Shown: positions 48,504 to 55,920 of the stretch, in pieces
Numbering within the stretch: position 1 is the stretch's first letter
Layout of the letters: every line of letters starts with the position of its first letter
NCBI GenBank assembly: GCA_001768735.1
Contig: MEMB01000002.1
Span: 399,573 to 463,572 of the forward strand
DNA length: 64,000 nt
Origin: Alphaproteobacteria bacterium GWF2_58_20
Lineage (GTDB): Bacteria; Pseudomonadota; Alphaproteobacteria; UBA1247
Direction: 5' to 3'
Notes under the pieces: generated by a model
Databases searched by the model: none
What the model was told of the DNA's origin: nothing
What the model saw: only the letters and a program-made list of their open reading frames with translations
Translations under genes and position numbers: made by a program

Positions 48504-49472
48504 TTAAGGGGCTTTGGGGCCTTTGTGTGCCGGGATGGAAAAGACGGCCTTGGCCTTTTCCTGCTTGCGGAACTCTTCCTCGATGTGTTTTTGCACCTTT
48601 TCGGAAAGTTCGATGGTTTCCATGGCGTTCATGGCCTTGATGGTCGTCAGCCCGATTTCGCGGAGCATGTCGATGGCGACTTTCGGAAAGCTGATGTTCC
48701 GGACTTTCTGGATGTTCCCAACCACGACGATTTCCCAATCATTCTGCGCCTTGGTCTGGAGGCTGCAGAGCATCTCGAAAACCGCAGCCTTGTAGTTGTC
48801 GGGCGCGATTCCCATCGTGCCTTTTTCATGCCCCATGCGGGAAATGGGGGTGACCTTTTTGGTCTCCGGCAGAATGGCGGCAGGGGCCGAGGTACTGGCA
48901 GCCATGGCGAACAGCGCGGCCAGCGCAATGTTTTTATGCATGGAAAACATACTCCTGTTTTTTTGATGGTTTGTATTAATATAGCGATGCCGGGATTGTT
49001 CTGCCCGCTGGCGCTGGGCCTCGATTGTGTGGGAAGACAGCTTGTGCTGGTTGCATTGCAGCCAGGGATTGGTGCCGTTTTGGCTGTCATTGCCATAGGC
49101 TTCGTGGATCAGGTCAAAAATCGGGGTACAGGCGGGCGCTATCACATAAGCCAGGTGGATGACAAAATCTGCGGCCTGCGTGGGCCATTCGGATTCCACA
49201 AGGGTTTCGTGGTTTTTGTCGAGGAATGCTTGCAAGGTTTCGGGATCATAGACATAAAGCCATCCAGAACGGCGATCGGAAGGCACCTTGCTTGAAGAAA
49301 TATCCTGCCTCTGGCGCAGGTAGGCAAGACCTGTATCCGTAATGGCCTGGCACAGCTTTTCAGGTGTCAATCCGGATGTCTGGCAAATGTCCCGCAGAGA
49401 ACCATCAGCCACATGGCGAGGATCATGCAGCCGGAAATGATCCCGGAAATTGAATGCCTGTTTGCGCATCAT
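48504..49472 (-). CDS. Two-part protein: unknown N-terminal domain joined to a signal-peptide domain
   Basis: Function unknown. As an unbroken 322-codon frame it has an N-terminal soluble domain (about 1-170; SLRDICQTSGLTPEKLCQAI and an aromatic WLYVYDPETLQAFLDK). At about residue 178 it has what looks like a complete signal peptide (MHKNIALAALFAMAASTSAP, then AAA), followed by a 125-residue helical domain with charged repeats. AGGAG lies before the internal ATGs at 48950 and 48941, so a separate periplasmic protein of about 146 residues could start at 48941. Either two genes have lost the intervening stop or one frame encodes two products. The first ATG (49472) overlaps the stop of the upstream lipoprotein gene as ATGA. 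Confidence 0.6.
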   Translation of the reverse strand: MMRKQAFNFRDHFRLHDPRHVADGSLRDICQTSGLTPEKLCQAITDTGLAYLRQRQDISSSKVPSDRRSGWLYVYDPETLQAFLDKNHETLVESEWPTQAADFVIHLAYVIAPACTPIFDLIHEAYGNDSQNGTNPWLQCNQHKLSSHTIEAQRQRAEQSRHRYINTNHQKNRSMFSMHKNIALAALFAMAASTSAPAAILPETKKVTPISRMGHEKGTMGIAPDNYKAAVFEMLCSLQTKAQNDWEIVVVGNIQKVRNISFPKVAIDMLREIGLTTIKAMNAMETIELSEKVQKHIEEEFRKQEKAKAVFSIPAHKGPKAP

Positions 49473-49675
49473 GATTTGCTTTGTTGGCTAGGGGACATGG
49501 ATGCTGGCACTGGCAGGGGCAGTTTTTCAATAGGCGAGGCGTTGCCGCATCCGGTCATGAACAGGCTCGCCAGAACGAAAAGGCTGGCAGAGGCCATGCT
49601 GCTGCTGACGCGCTTGGGCTGGAATGCACCAAGGCGGGCGGCGGTTTCATTCATGGAAAGTTTGTGTGCGGTCAT
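49469..49675 (-). CDS. Small lipoprotein with long pre-signal region (short paralogue)
   Basis: A 68-residue protein: a polar stretch of about 25 residues (MTAHKLSMNETAARLGAF), a hydrophobic segment, lipobox FMTGC, and only about 24 residues after the cysteine. The first 45 residues closely match the next gene (MTARKLENHELAIRLSSF, FVLAGMFMTGC), so it is a short or truncated paralogue. Its stop overlaps the downstream start. No function can be assigned. Confidence 0.66.
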   Translation of the reverse strand: MTAHKLSMNETAARLGAFQPKRVSSSMASASLFVLASLFMTGCGNASPIEKLPLPVPASMSPSQQSKS

Positions 49676-49693
49676 GTTCAGGGGGGCCTTGTC

Positions 49694-50329
49694 TCAACGC
49701 CTGTTCAGTTGCAGGCCCTTGAAAAGGTCGGGCGAGGAGGGGGGCTTGTGTCCATCCTTGTTATGTTCGTGGCCACAGGTGCAGGCATTTTGGGCGTCCG
49801 CCTGCGCCCGGGATTCGCGGATGGCTGTTGCTTGCGCCCGGCCAAACGTTTCCCGGACAAGGAGGACGCCGCTCTTGTAGAGAGGGGTTGTTTCTGGTTC
49901 GATGTCCGAAGATGGCACAAGGGCGACGGTATGGCAGGCTTCATCCAGCTGGTCCAGTGCCCGCATGGCGGTATGGACGTCAGAAGCAGGGGTGTTGTTG
50001 TTTTGTCCTTGGTATTTTGTCATGATGGCTGCGTAGGCGGCCTCCGTCATGACAATGGTGTACTTGCCCTTGTCATTTTTTTCGGCGCGGATGGAAATGT
50101 CATATTCGTTGATGCCCTCAACCACCCGCAGCATGGGAACGACAAGGGGGGCTTTTTCGGGAGCTTCCGCAACGATGGGCTTTTCCACTGCAACGTGACC
50201 ACATCCGGTCATGAACATGCCTGCCAGCACGAACAGGCTGGTGGCCGCCATGGTGCCGATGGTGCGAACCGGTCGGAAGGAAGACAGGCGGATAGCCAGT
50301 TCATGGTTTTCAAGCTTGCGGGCTGTCAT
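49694..50329 (-). CDS. Lipoprotein with long pre-signal region (full-length paralogue)
   Basis: A 211-residue protein, unknown function. About 30 polar residues precede a hydrophobic segment and lipobox FMTGCGH; such a long pre-signal region is unusual for a lipoprotein. The mature part has a Pro/Ala/Glu linker, a domain with INEYDISIRAEKNDKGKYTI and DVHTAMRALDQLDEACHTVA, and a His/Cys-rich tail (CTCGHEHNKDGH) that could bind metal. The frame is open to 50497, but ATG 50329 follows AGAGG and matches the paralogue's start. It is probably the first gene of the minus-strand island, 18 bases before its short paralogue. Confidence 0.7.
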   Translation of the reverse strand: MTARKLENHELAIRLSSFRPVRTIGTMAATSLFVLAGMFMTGCGHVAVEKPIVAEAPEKAPLVVPMLRVVEGINEYDISIRAEKNDKGKYTIVMTEAAYAAIMTKYQGQNNNTPASDVHTAMRALDQLDEACHTVALVPSSDIEPETTPLYKSGVLLVRETFGRAQATAIRESRAQADAQNACTCGHEHNKDGHKPPSSPDLFKGLQLNRR

Positions 50330-50483
50330 GGTGCACCTCTTTTTTCTGGTTGATGACTTGAAATTACCATTTGCCGAGCGGGAGGCACCATATACAAGAT
50401 TGCAACCCTGCCATGTGTTTTGTGCATGAGAATGTTGTGCAAATGCCTGAACTTCAAGGATGACAGGGAAGCAAAGGCAGGGT

Positions 50484-51059
50484 ATGGTGGCCAACATGCC
50501 GATTCATGATTTTTTGTTTTATGACGTTCTCGTTGCCCTGTCCTTGTTCGGGGCCGTTTGCATGCTGATTGTTCCGTCTTTTCGGGGCTTTGTGGCGGCC
50601 TTGTTTCTTTGCATGGCCAGTGCAGCGGTCCTTGCCCTGTTGGGAGGAATGATGATGCCTGCCGCAATTCTGGGCGTGTTTTCTGTCTTTCTTCCTGTTT
50701 TTCTTGCGGCTTTTGTGCCGGGGCAAAAATGCCTTCGCAAAAGAGCAATTCCCCTGCTTGTCAGCCTGATCCCTGTCATGGTTGTGGTGGGATGGCTCCT
50801 TTATGCGGCTCCTGCCATGCTGCCCCGAGTTCCTGCCGGAAAAATTCCTGACCTGACGGCCATGTCCCTCCTGCTTTCTGAACAGATGCCCGGAATCATG
50901 CTGGCTTTATTGCCGCTGTTCCTTGCCGTTCTGGTTGGAAGCCTGTCGCTTTCTGTTGGGCGTCGGTCCGAGCGAATCCGCCAGCCCTTTGCCTGGCAAA
51001 TCCGCCAGACATCGTCGCGTGTGCTTTTTTCTGCGAAAGGGGAGGAAAGCAAATCATGA
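50484..51059 (+). CDS. nuoJ: Divergent NuoJ-like Complex I membrane subunit
   Basis: About 191 residues with five or six membrane segments, similar in length and pattern to NuoJ of the NADH:quinone oxidoreductase membrane arm. FYDVLVALSLFGAVCMLIVP lines up with the NuoJ start. The normal LEIIVYAGAIMVLF segment corresponds to PAAILGVFSVFLPVF, losing its glutamate and tyrosine. The start may be ATG 50484 or ATG 50496. It begins a run of five overlapping genes. Homology is mainly positional and by hydrophobic pattern, so the call is cautious. Confidence 0.6.
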   Translation: MVANMPIHDFLFYDVLVALSLFGAVCMLIVPSFRGFVAALFLCMASAAVLALLGGMMMPAAILGVFSVFLPVFLAAFVPGQKCLRKRAIPLLVSLIPVMVVVGWLLYAAPAMLPRVPAGKIPDLTAMSLLLSEQMPGIMLALLPLFLAVLVGSLSLSVGRRSERIRQPFAWQIRQTSSRVLFSAKGEESKS

Positions 51060-51346
51060 TCCTGTCTGCATTCCTTCTTTATCTGGCCATCCTGCTTTTT
51101 GGGGTTTTCCTTTGGGGAATGGCATCGTGTGGCAATGATTTCAGGCGGGTGATCGCTTTCCTGTTTGTTGCTTTTGTTTCCGCGGCTCTTGGCTTTCTTT
51201 CCATTGCGGGAGAAAATGGGGCGGGAAGTCCGCTTTTTGCAATCATTTCCATTTGTCTTGGGGCTGCCATGGCCCTTTCAGGTTTGGGAATGGCGCAAAT
51301 GGAACCTGAGATGGATGCGGAACGGGAGGATGCATGGAAAAACTGA
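51056..51346 (+). CDS. nuoK: Divergent NuoK-like Complex I membrane subunit
   Basis: A 96-residue protein with three membrane segments, the size of NuoK. It aligns along its length with E. coli NuoK. The two essential buried glutamates are lost: GLEIM is replaced by AFLFV, and AAAEASIGL by GAAMALSGL. Its start overlaps the previous stop and its end overlaps the next gene by 13 bases. A NuoK without both glutamates cannot use the known proton path. Confidence 0.62.
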   Translation: MILSAFLLYLAILLFGVFLWGMASCGNDFRRVIAFLFVAFVSAALGFLSIAGENGAGSPLFAIISICLGAAMALSGLGMAQMEPEMDAEREDAWKN

Positions 51347-52494
51347 TCCTTGTCCTGGTTGGTTTGCCTGTTCTTTGGGCCTTGCCTTTGGCGCGGCGGA
51401 CAATTCCAGATGGGATTCTCCGGTTTGGTCCCCCTGCGTGTTTTTTGGTGGCAGCACTTTTGGCGGGATTGCGGTTTGCCCTGTTTTTCCTGGAAGTGCA
51501 TGGTATCTCCTGTCATCCTGTGTCCATCCTTTCATGGCCCATGGATGGGGGAACTCCCGGCTTTGGATGTACTTCCATGGCCCTTTTCCTTCCTCCGCTG
51601 TTGCTGGCTTTGGCCGCCCTGGCTTCAGATGCCATGCTTCGCCTTCTTCCGCATGAACGTTCAGGAACAGCGGGAGGATGGCTTTCCGCGCTTGTCATGG
51701 CCATACTGCTCCAGATTGTTTCCAACAACATCCTGCAATCCGCCATGGCCTTCATGATGTCCGGTTTTGCATTGGCTGCGCTCATGGCGCATTGGCATGA
51801 AAAACCGGCCTGTCGTGGGCTTGGATTGGCATCCTCCCTGCTTTTCATGTTTTCTGCGCTGATGGCCTCAAACATTGCAGGAGATGGGAGTTTTTCTGGA
51901 TTGAAAGAAGCCCTTTCCCATTCTTCGGGGCCGGGGCTTGATTTTGGCCCCCTGTTTTTGCCGAATGCCATCCCCGCCGCCATTCTTCTGGTATTTGCCG
52001 CCCTGCTTCGCCTCATGGCCTGGGCAGATGCATCCACGCATGGCAAAAATCCTGAAGAAGCCTTTCTGGCGCGTCTGGTTGCCGCTTTTGCTTCCCTGTT
52101 TGTCATTCTTGGGGCCCTGTGGCAAATGTCACCATTTTTTGGCGCAGCGCCGATGGGCCATGCCATATGGGGAACGATTTTTGGTTTTGTGTGTATTGTG
52201 TGTTTCATTTTTATGTTTTTCCCCAATATGTTGCGGTATTCCATTGATAGTTTGTGTGAGATGCCCGTTCCAAGGCACCTGAGACAGGAAGGTCTGGAAA
52301 TGGCCAAACAGTTGGCGCATTTTGATGACATGTTGTCTGGTGCGTTCCTGTCCAGGATTGAAAAAGGCCTTGGAGGCTTTTCATCCGGCATGCGGGAGCC
52401 TCGGGACCTTGGTCATGAAGCCCTTTCCATACTGTTGGGGATCATCTTTTTTATTGGCCTTGTTTTCTGGGCATGGGGATGGGGAGGTTTTTAA
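51334..52494 (+). CDS. nuoL: Divergent, shortened NuoL-like antiporter subunit
   Basis: A 386-residue protein against about 610-700 for NuoL. The N-terminal and middle part align (NNILQSAMAFMMSGFALAAL, SNIAGDGSFSGL). The core [20 protein letters not shown] segment of NuoL appears as AWADASTHGKNPEEAFLARL, without the proline kink and channel histidine. The channel Glu and Lys of the antiporter fold are also missing. A block of several membrane helices is deleted before a short C-terminal part with one last hydrophobic segment (ALSILLGIIFFIGLVFW). Four-base or closer junctions link it to its neighbours. Confidence 0.66.
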   Translation: MEKLILVLVGLPVLWALPLARRTIPDGILRFGPPACFLVAALLAGLRFALFFLEVHGISCHPVSILSWPMDGGTPGFGCTSMALFLPPLLLALAALASDAMLRLLPHERSGTAGGWLSALVMAILLQIVSNNILQSAMAFMMSGFALAALMAHWHEKPACRGLGLASSLLFMFSALMASNIAGDGSFSGLKEALSHSSGPGLDFGPLFLPNAIPAAILLVFAALLRLMAWADASTHGKNPEEAFLARLVAAFASLFVILGALWQMSPFFGAAPMGHAIWGTIFGFVCIVCFIFMFFPNMLRYSIDSLCEMPVPRHLRQEGLEMAKQLAHFDDMLSGAFLSRIEKGLGGFSSGMREPRDLGHEALSILLGIIFFIGLVFWAWGWGGF

Positions 52495-53826
52495 ATGGTT
52501 GCGTGGCCAGCGATCAGTCTTCTGGTTCTTCTTCCTGCCTTTGGCGCAGTGTTTTTGCTGCTTGTTGCCGGACGTCGGGAAGATGTCCTCAAAAACGCAC
52601 GGTTTGTAGCCCTGTGGACAGCGCTTGCTGCACTTCTCCTTTGCCTGTTCATTGCATTCAGCATGCATTCGGGGGGAGCGCAGGATGAACATGGTTCGTG
52701 GCTTTCGTTCATGGGGTTTTCGTGGCGGATGGGGGCGGATCCCCTTTCGTTGAGCCTCGCGGTTGCTGTTTCCATCATGACCCTTGTTTCCATTGTGGTT
52801 TCCTGGAATATGGAACCTGAAACGGGGAAGGGGGGGCTTGCGGCCATCCTGCTTTTGCAATCCGCCCTGTTGGGAATGCTGTTTGCCCGCAATACATTCT
52901 TTTTTGCCTTTTTCTTCCTCTCCTCTTTAATTCCGCCATTTGCCATTCTTGCGGCATCCCCATCCCTGCGGGATCGGCGGACAGGTTTCCGGGTTTTCTG
53001 GATTCCCCTGCTTGCCAGTGTTCCCATGTTGTTGCTCTTTTCAGGATATGGGGAAGGGATTTTTGGGCAACTGGACATGGGCGGGCAGCCCGGAACAGGA
53101 TGGCGGGTTCTGGCTTTGTCCTTGGCCTTTGGTGCGCGCATGCCGTTATGGCCGCTGCATGTCTGGTTTCGGGATGGGGTTCGCCGTGGGGATGTCTCGC
53201 TTGTCCTGCTGATGCCCATGGTCGGTTTTGTTTCCGGTCTTTATGGCCTTTCGAGGTTTTTTCCGCTTCTTGCGCCATCCTTTCCATTTCCCTTGCGGGG
53301 GATTCTCGGTTTCTGGGCACTGGTTTCCATGATTGTTGGCGCCATCCTGTCCCTGGGGGAGAATGAGGTTCGCAGCAGGATTTCCCATATCCTCATGATT
53401 GTGGCCGGTGTCGCTGCCTTTCCTTTTCTTGCAGGATTTCCCATGCCGGAACATTCCACATTCATGTTGGTGGCTGGCGTGTGTGCGGGATGGGCTGGAT
53501 CATTGCTTGCTCCGTCAGGAGGGCTGATCTTTGGCGTTTTTGCCGCCAGCCTCATGCTGGTTCCCGGAACGCCCGGGTTTTGGGGCGGCCTGGTCATGTT
53601 GCGCAGCATTTCACAAGCAAGCTTCTTTTGTCTTGTTCCCATTTTTCTTGCAGTCTTTATGGGGGGGATTTCCCTCATGGGGATTGCCGGGGAAGAACGT
53701 CCCCTGTCCTTGGGAAAACATGCGCGGGCGTCTTTTGTGATAAATGGGGTTTTGGCCCTGCTGGCGCTCATCCTTCTGGCCTTTGGCCTTTTCCCCGGAC
53801 TGCTCATGGAGTTTTCCAATGCCTGA
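52495..53826 (+). CDS. nuoM: Divergent NuoM-like antiporter subunit
   Basis: A 443-residue protein against about 500 for NuoM, with twelve or more membrane segments. MGADPLSLSLAVAVSIM, AFGARMPLWPLHVWFRDGVR (53125-53184) and SRISHILMIVAGVAAF follow NuoM order. The key lysine of FAVKVPMWPVHTW is arginine here, WLPDAHVEAPT is degraded, and the FFE glutamate of the first antiporter half is FFL (52897-52941). It follows nuoL without a gap and overlaps nuoN by eight bases. Reading frame intact. Confidence 0.75.
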   Translation: MVAWPAISLLVLLPAFGAVFLLLVAGRREDVLKNARFVALWTALAALLLCLFIAFSMHSGGAQDEHGSWLSFMGFSWRMGADPLSLSLAVAVSIMTLVSIVVSWNMEPETGKGGLAAILLLQSALLGMLFARNTFFFAFFFLSSLIPPFAILAASPSLRDRRTGFRVFWIPLLASVPMLLLFSGYGEGIFGQLDMGGQPGTGWRVLALSLAFGARMPLWPLHVWFRDGVRRGDVSLVLLMPMVGFVSGLYGLSRFFPLLAPSFPFPLRGILGFWALVSMIVGAILSLGENEVRSRISHILMIVAGVAAFPFLAGFPMPEHSTFMLVAGVCAGWAGSLLAPSGGLIFGVFAASLMLVPGTPGFWGGLVMLRSISQASFFCLVPIFLAVFMGGISLMGIAGEERPLSLGKHARASFVINGVLALLALILLAFGLFPGLLMEFSNA

Positions 53827-55195
53827 ATATGTTGATGTCATGGCATTCATTCCAGAGGTTTTCCTTGCCGTAATGGTGCCCGTATTCCTGTTTCTCGGTC
53901 TCTGGAAAAAACAGGATTCCTATAACCATCTTGCATGGTTGGCCATGGGGATAGCCTTTATCGTGATAATTCTGCTGTTTTCCGGGGAGAGGCAAACGGA
54001 TATTGATACCCGCTTTGCCATTCTGGCCTGCATGGCGACCATGGCGGCGCTTGTCCTCCTGCCGGGGGATGCCGGACAGGAAGACATGCCGCGTCCGGAA
54101 TATCCGGGCCTTGTTCTTTGCAGCCTGCTCGGAAGCCTTTTCATGCTCAGGACACATCACGGCCTTTTTCTGGTCATGGGAAGCCTTCTGGCGGGGCTGC
54201 CCCTGACAACCCTTGCACTCCTTCATCAGGGGAACGGAAGCCGAAAGAAAGCATTTCAGGTATCCTCCACCCTTTATGTTGCCATGGGGATGGCTTCTGC
54301 CTGCCTTGCTTTTGGTTTCATGTTTCTGTACGTGGCTTGTGGAACCTTGTCTTACCAAACGCTCGGCGGCTTTGCCATGCCAACCGCGGCCATGTTGCTG
54401 GGAGCCAGTTTTGTGGTTTGTGGCCTTCTGGTTTTTTGCGGAATTGTTTTTTTTCATGCATGGGTTGTGGTGGCCATGCAGTCCGGGGCGGCATCCCTCT
54501 CACTGCTTTCTGCCCTCCTGCTGCCCTTGAGCAGCTTTGGAGTCCTTTTTTCCCTGTTTCATGGGCCCCTTGCATGGGCGCTTCCGGTTTTTGCAATGCC
54601 GCTGCGCTTTATGGGAGGTCTTTCTGTGCTATTGGCCGGAGCAGGGGTTCTGATGGGACGACAGGCCCGGATTTACAAGCTGCTTTCAGGCGCAATCATT
54701 GCACAGGGCGGAATAGGCCTTGTTGCGCTCGTTTCCATGAAAGCCTGGGCTGTGGCGCTTCATGGCACCATTTACCTGCTGGCGATGGCGGGCATGGGCG
54801 GGTTGCTGTTGGCATTGCGCCGCAATGGGGACAGGCTGGATGAAATGACCGACATTCATGCCTTTGCAGACCAGAATCCGCTTTTGGCCGTGATTCTCCT
54901 GGTCTTTGCAGGCAGCCTTTCCTTCTTGCCACCCTTTCCCGGGTTTGTTGCCTTTTATGCCGTAATGGACGCAGTGCCGGAAATGCCAGTCCGCATTTTG
55001 CTGGTTGCTGGGGCCTTTCTTTTTGCGGTTGGACAGATGCGGGCATTTTCAGGTGTTTTTGCCGGCGTTGATGACAAGGAACATGCGATGGCTGGCCAAT
55101 TTTCCCTGTCTGTGCCCATCCGCCTGATGACACTTGTCTGCATTGCGGGCCTTTTAGGCTTTTTGTTCCTGCCACATGCCCTGATGTCGCCATGA
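53819..55195 (+). CDS. nuoN: Divergent NuoN-like antiporter subunit
   Basis: About 458 residues. MGMASACLAFGFMFLYVACG matches the NuoN GALASGLLLYGMSLLYGATG, the ARIYKLLSGAIIAQGGIGL segment matches NIKRLLAYSSIAQAGY, and SFLPPFPGF matches GIPPLAGF. The channel segment [20 protein letters not shown] is reduced to GIVFFHAWVVVAMQSGAA, losing the lysine. An earlier in-frame ATG (53744) lies deep in nuoM; ATG 53819 gives the right start (MPEYVDVMAFIPEVFLAV) and an 8-base overlap. Its stop overlaps birA as ATGA. Confidence 0.75.
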   Translation: MPEYVDVMAFIPEVFLAVMVPVFLFLGLWKKQDSYNHLAWLAMGIAFIVIILLFSGERQTDIDTRFAILACMATMAALVLLPGDAGQEDMPRPEYPGLVLCSLLGSLFMLRTHHGLFLVMGSLLAGLPLTTLALLHQGNGSRKKAFQVSSTLYVAMGMASACLAFGFMFLYVACGTLSYQTLGGFAMPTAAMLLGASFVVCGLLVFCGIVFFHAWVVVAMQSGAASLSLLSALLLPLSSFGVLFSLFHGPLAWALPVFAMPLRFMGGLSVLLAGAGVLMGRQARIYKLLSGAIIAQGGIGLVALVSMKAWAVALHGTIYLLAMAGMGGLLLALRRNGDRLDEMTDIHAFADQNPLLAVILLVFAGSLSFLPPFPGFVAFYAVMDAVPEMPVRILLVAGAFLFAVGQMRAFSGVFAGVDDKEHAMAGQFSLSVPIRLMTLVCIAGLLGFLFLPHALMSP

Positions 55196-55920
55196 CCCGG
55201 TTTGGATCCCTTTGGCTTGAAGACACCACCAGCACAAACAATGAAGCCTTGGCCTTGGCAAAGGCCGGACATCCAGGATGCGTTTTTGTTGCGGCCAAAA
55301 GCCAGTCATGCGGACGTGGGCGGCGCGGGCGGACGTGGGTTTCTCCGCCGGGGGACCTTTATTGTTCCTTGCTCCTGCGGGAGGATATTCCCCCAGATCG
55401 GCGAGGAGAAATGGCTTTTGTCGCCGGGCTTGCCATGCTGGATGCCGCAGCGGTCTGGGAAGAACGTTCGCACCTTACCCTTAAATGGCCGAACGATCTC
55501 CTGCTTGATGGACGCAAGCTTGGCGGGATCCTGATTGAAGCCGACCATGATGCCCTCATCATCGGCATGGGAATGAACATCCTTCATTTTCCGGAAGACG
55601 CTGAATATCCAGCGACGTCCATGGCCGCTGCGCTACCGGGTGAGGTGATGCCCACCCCCAATGACCTGTTGGAAAAACTTTCAGCCAGCATGGAAAAATG
55701 GCTGGACACATGGAAAACATGCGGCTTTGTGAAAATCCGCATGGAATGGCTCAAGGTTGCCGCAGGTCTTGGGGATTCCATTGTCGCCCGCCTTGAAAAC
55801 GAAACTGTTTCCGGCATTTTCCTTGACGTGGATGCCCAGGGCGCGCTTATGTTGTCCATGAACGGAAATGCCGAGCGGCGTATTGCTGCCGGATCCATAT
55901 TTTTTAATGAGGAACCATGA
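55192..55920 (+). CDS. birA: Biotin--protein ligase
   Basis: Attaches biotin to the biotin carrier domain of acetyl-CoA carboxylase and related enzymes through biotinyl-AMP. The 242 residues contain the biotinyl-AMP-binding GRGRRGRTWVSPPGDLY, KWPNDLLLDGRKLGGIL and IGMGMNI, and a C-terminal SH3-like domain. It lacks an N-terminal DNA-binding domain, so it is a catalytic ligase and not a repressor. nuoN-birA-rnj is a usual alphaproteobacterial order; both junctions overlap by four bases. Confidence 0.95.
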   Translation: MTRFGSLWLEDTTSTNNEALALAKAGHPGCVFVAAKSQSCGRGRRGRTWVSPPGDLYCSLLLREDIPPDRRGEMAFVAGLAMLDAAAVWEERSHLTLKWPNDLLLDGRKLGGILIEADHDALIIGMGMNILHFPEDAEYPATSMAAALPGEVMPTPNDLLEKLSASMEKWLDTWKTCGFVKIRMEWLKVAAGLGDSIVARLENETVSGIFLDVDAQGALMLSMNGNAERRIAAGSIFFNEEP

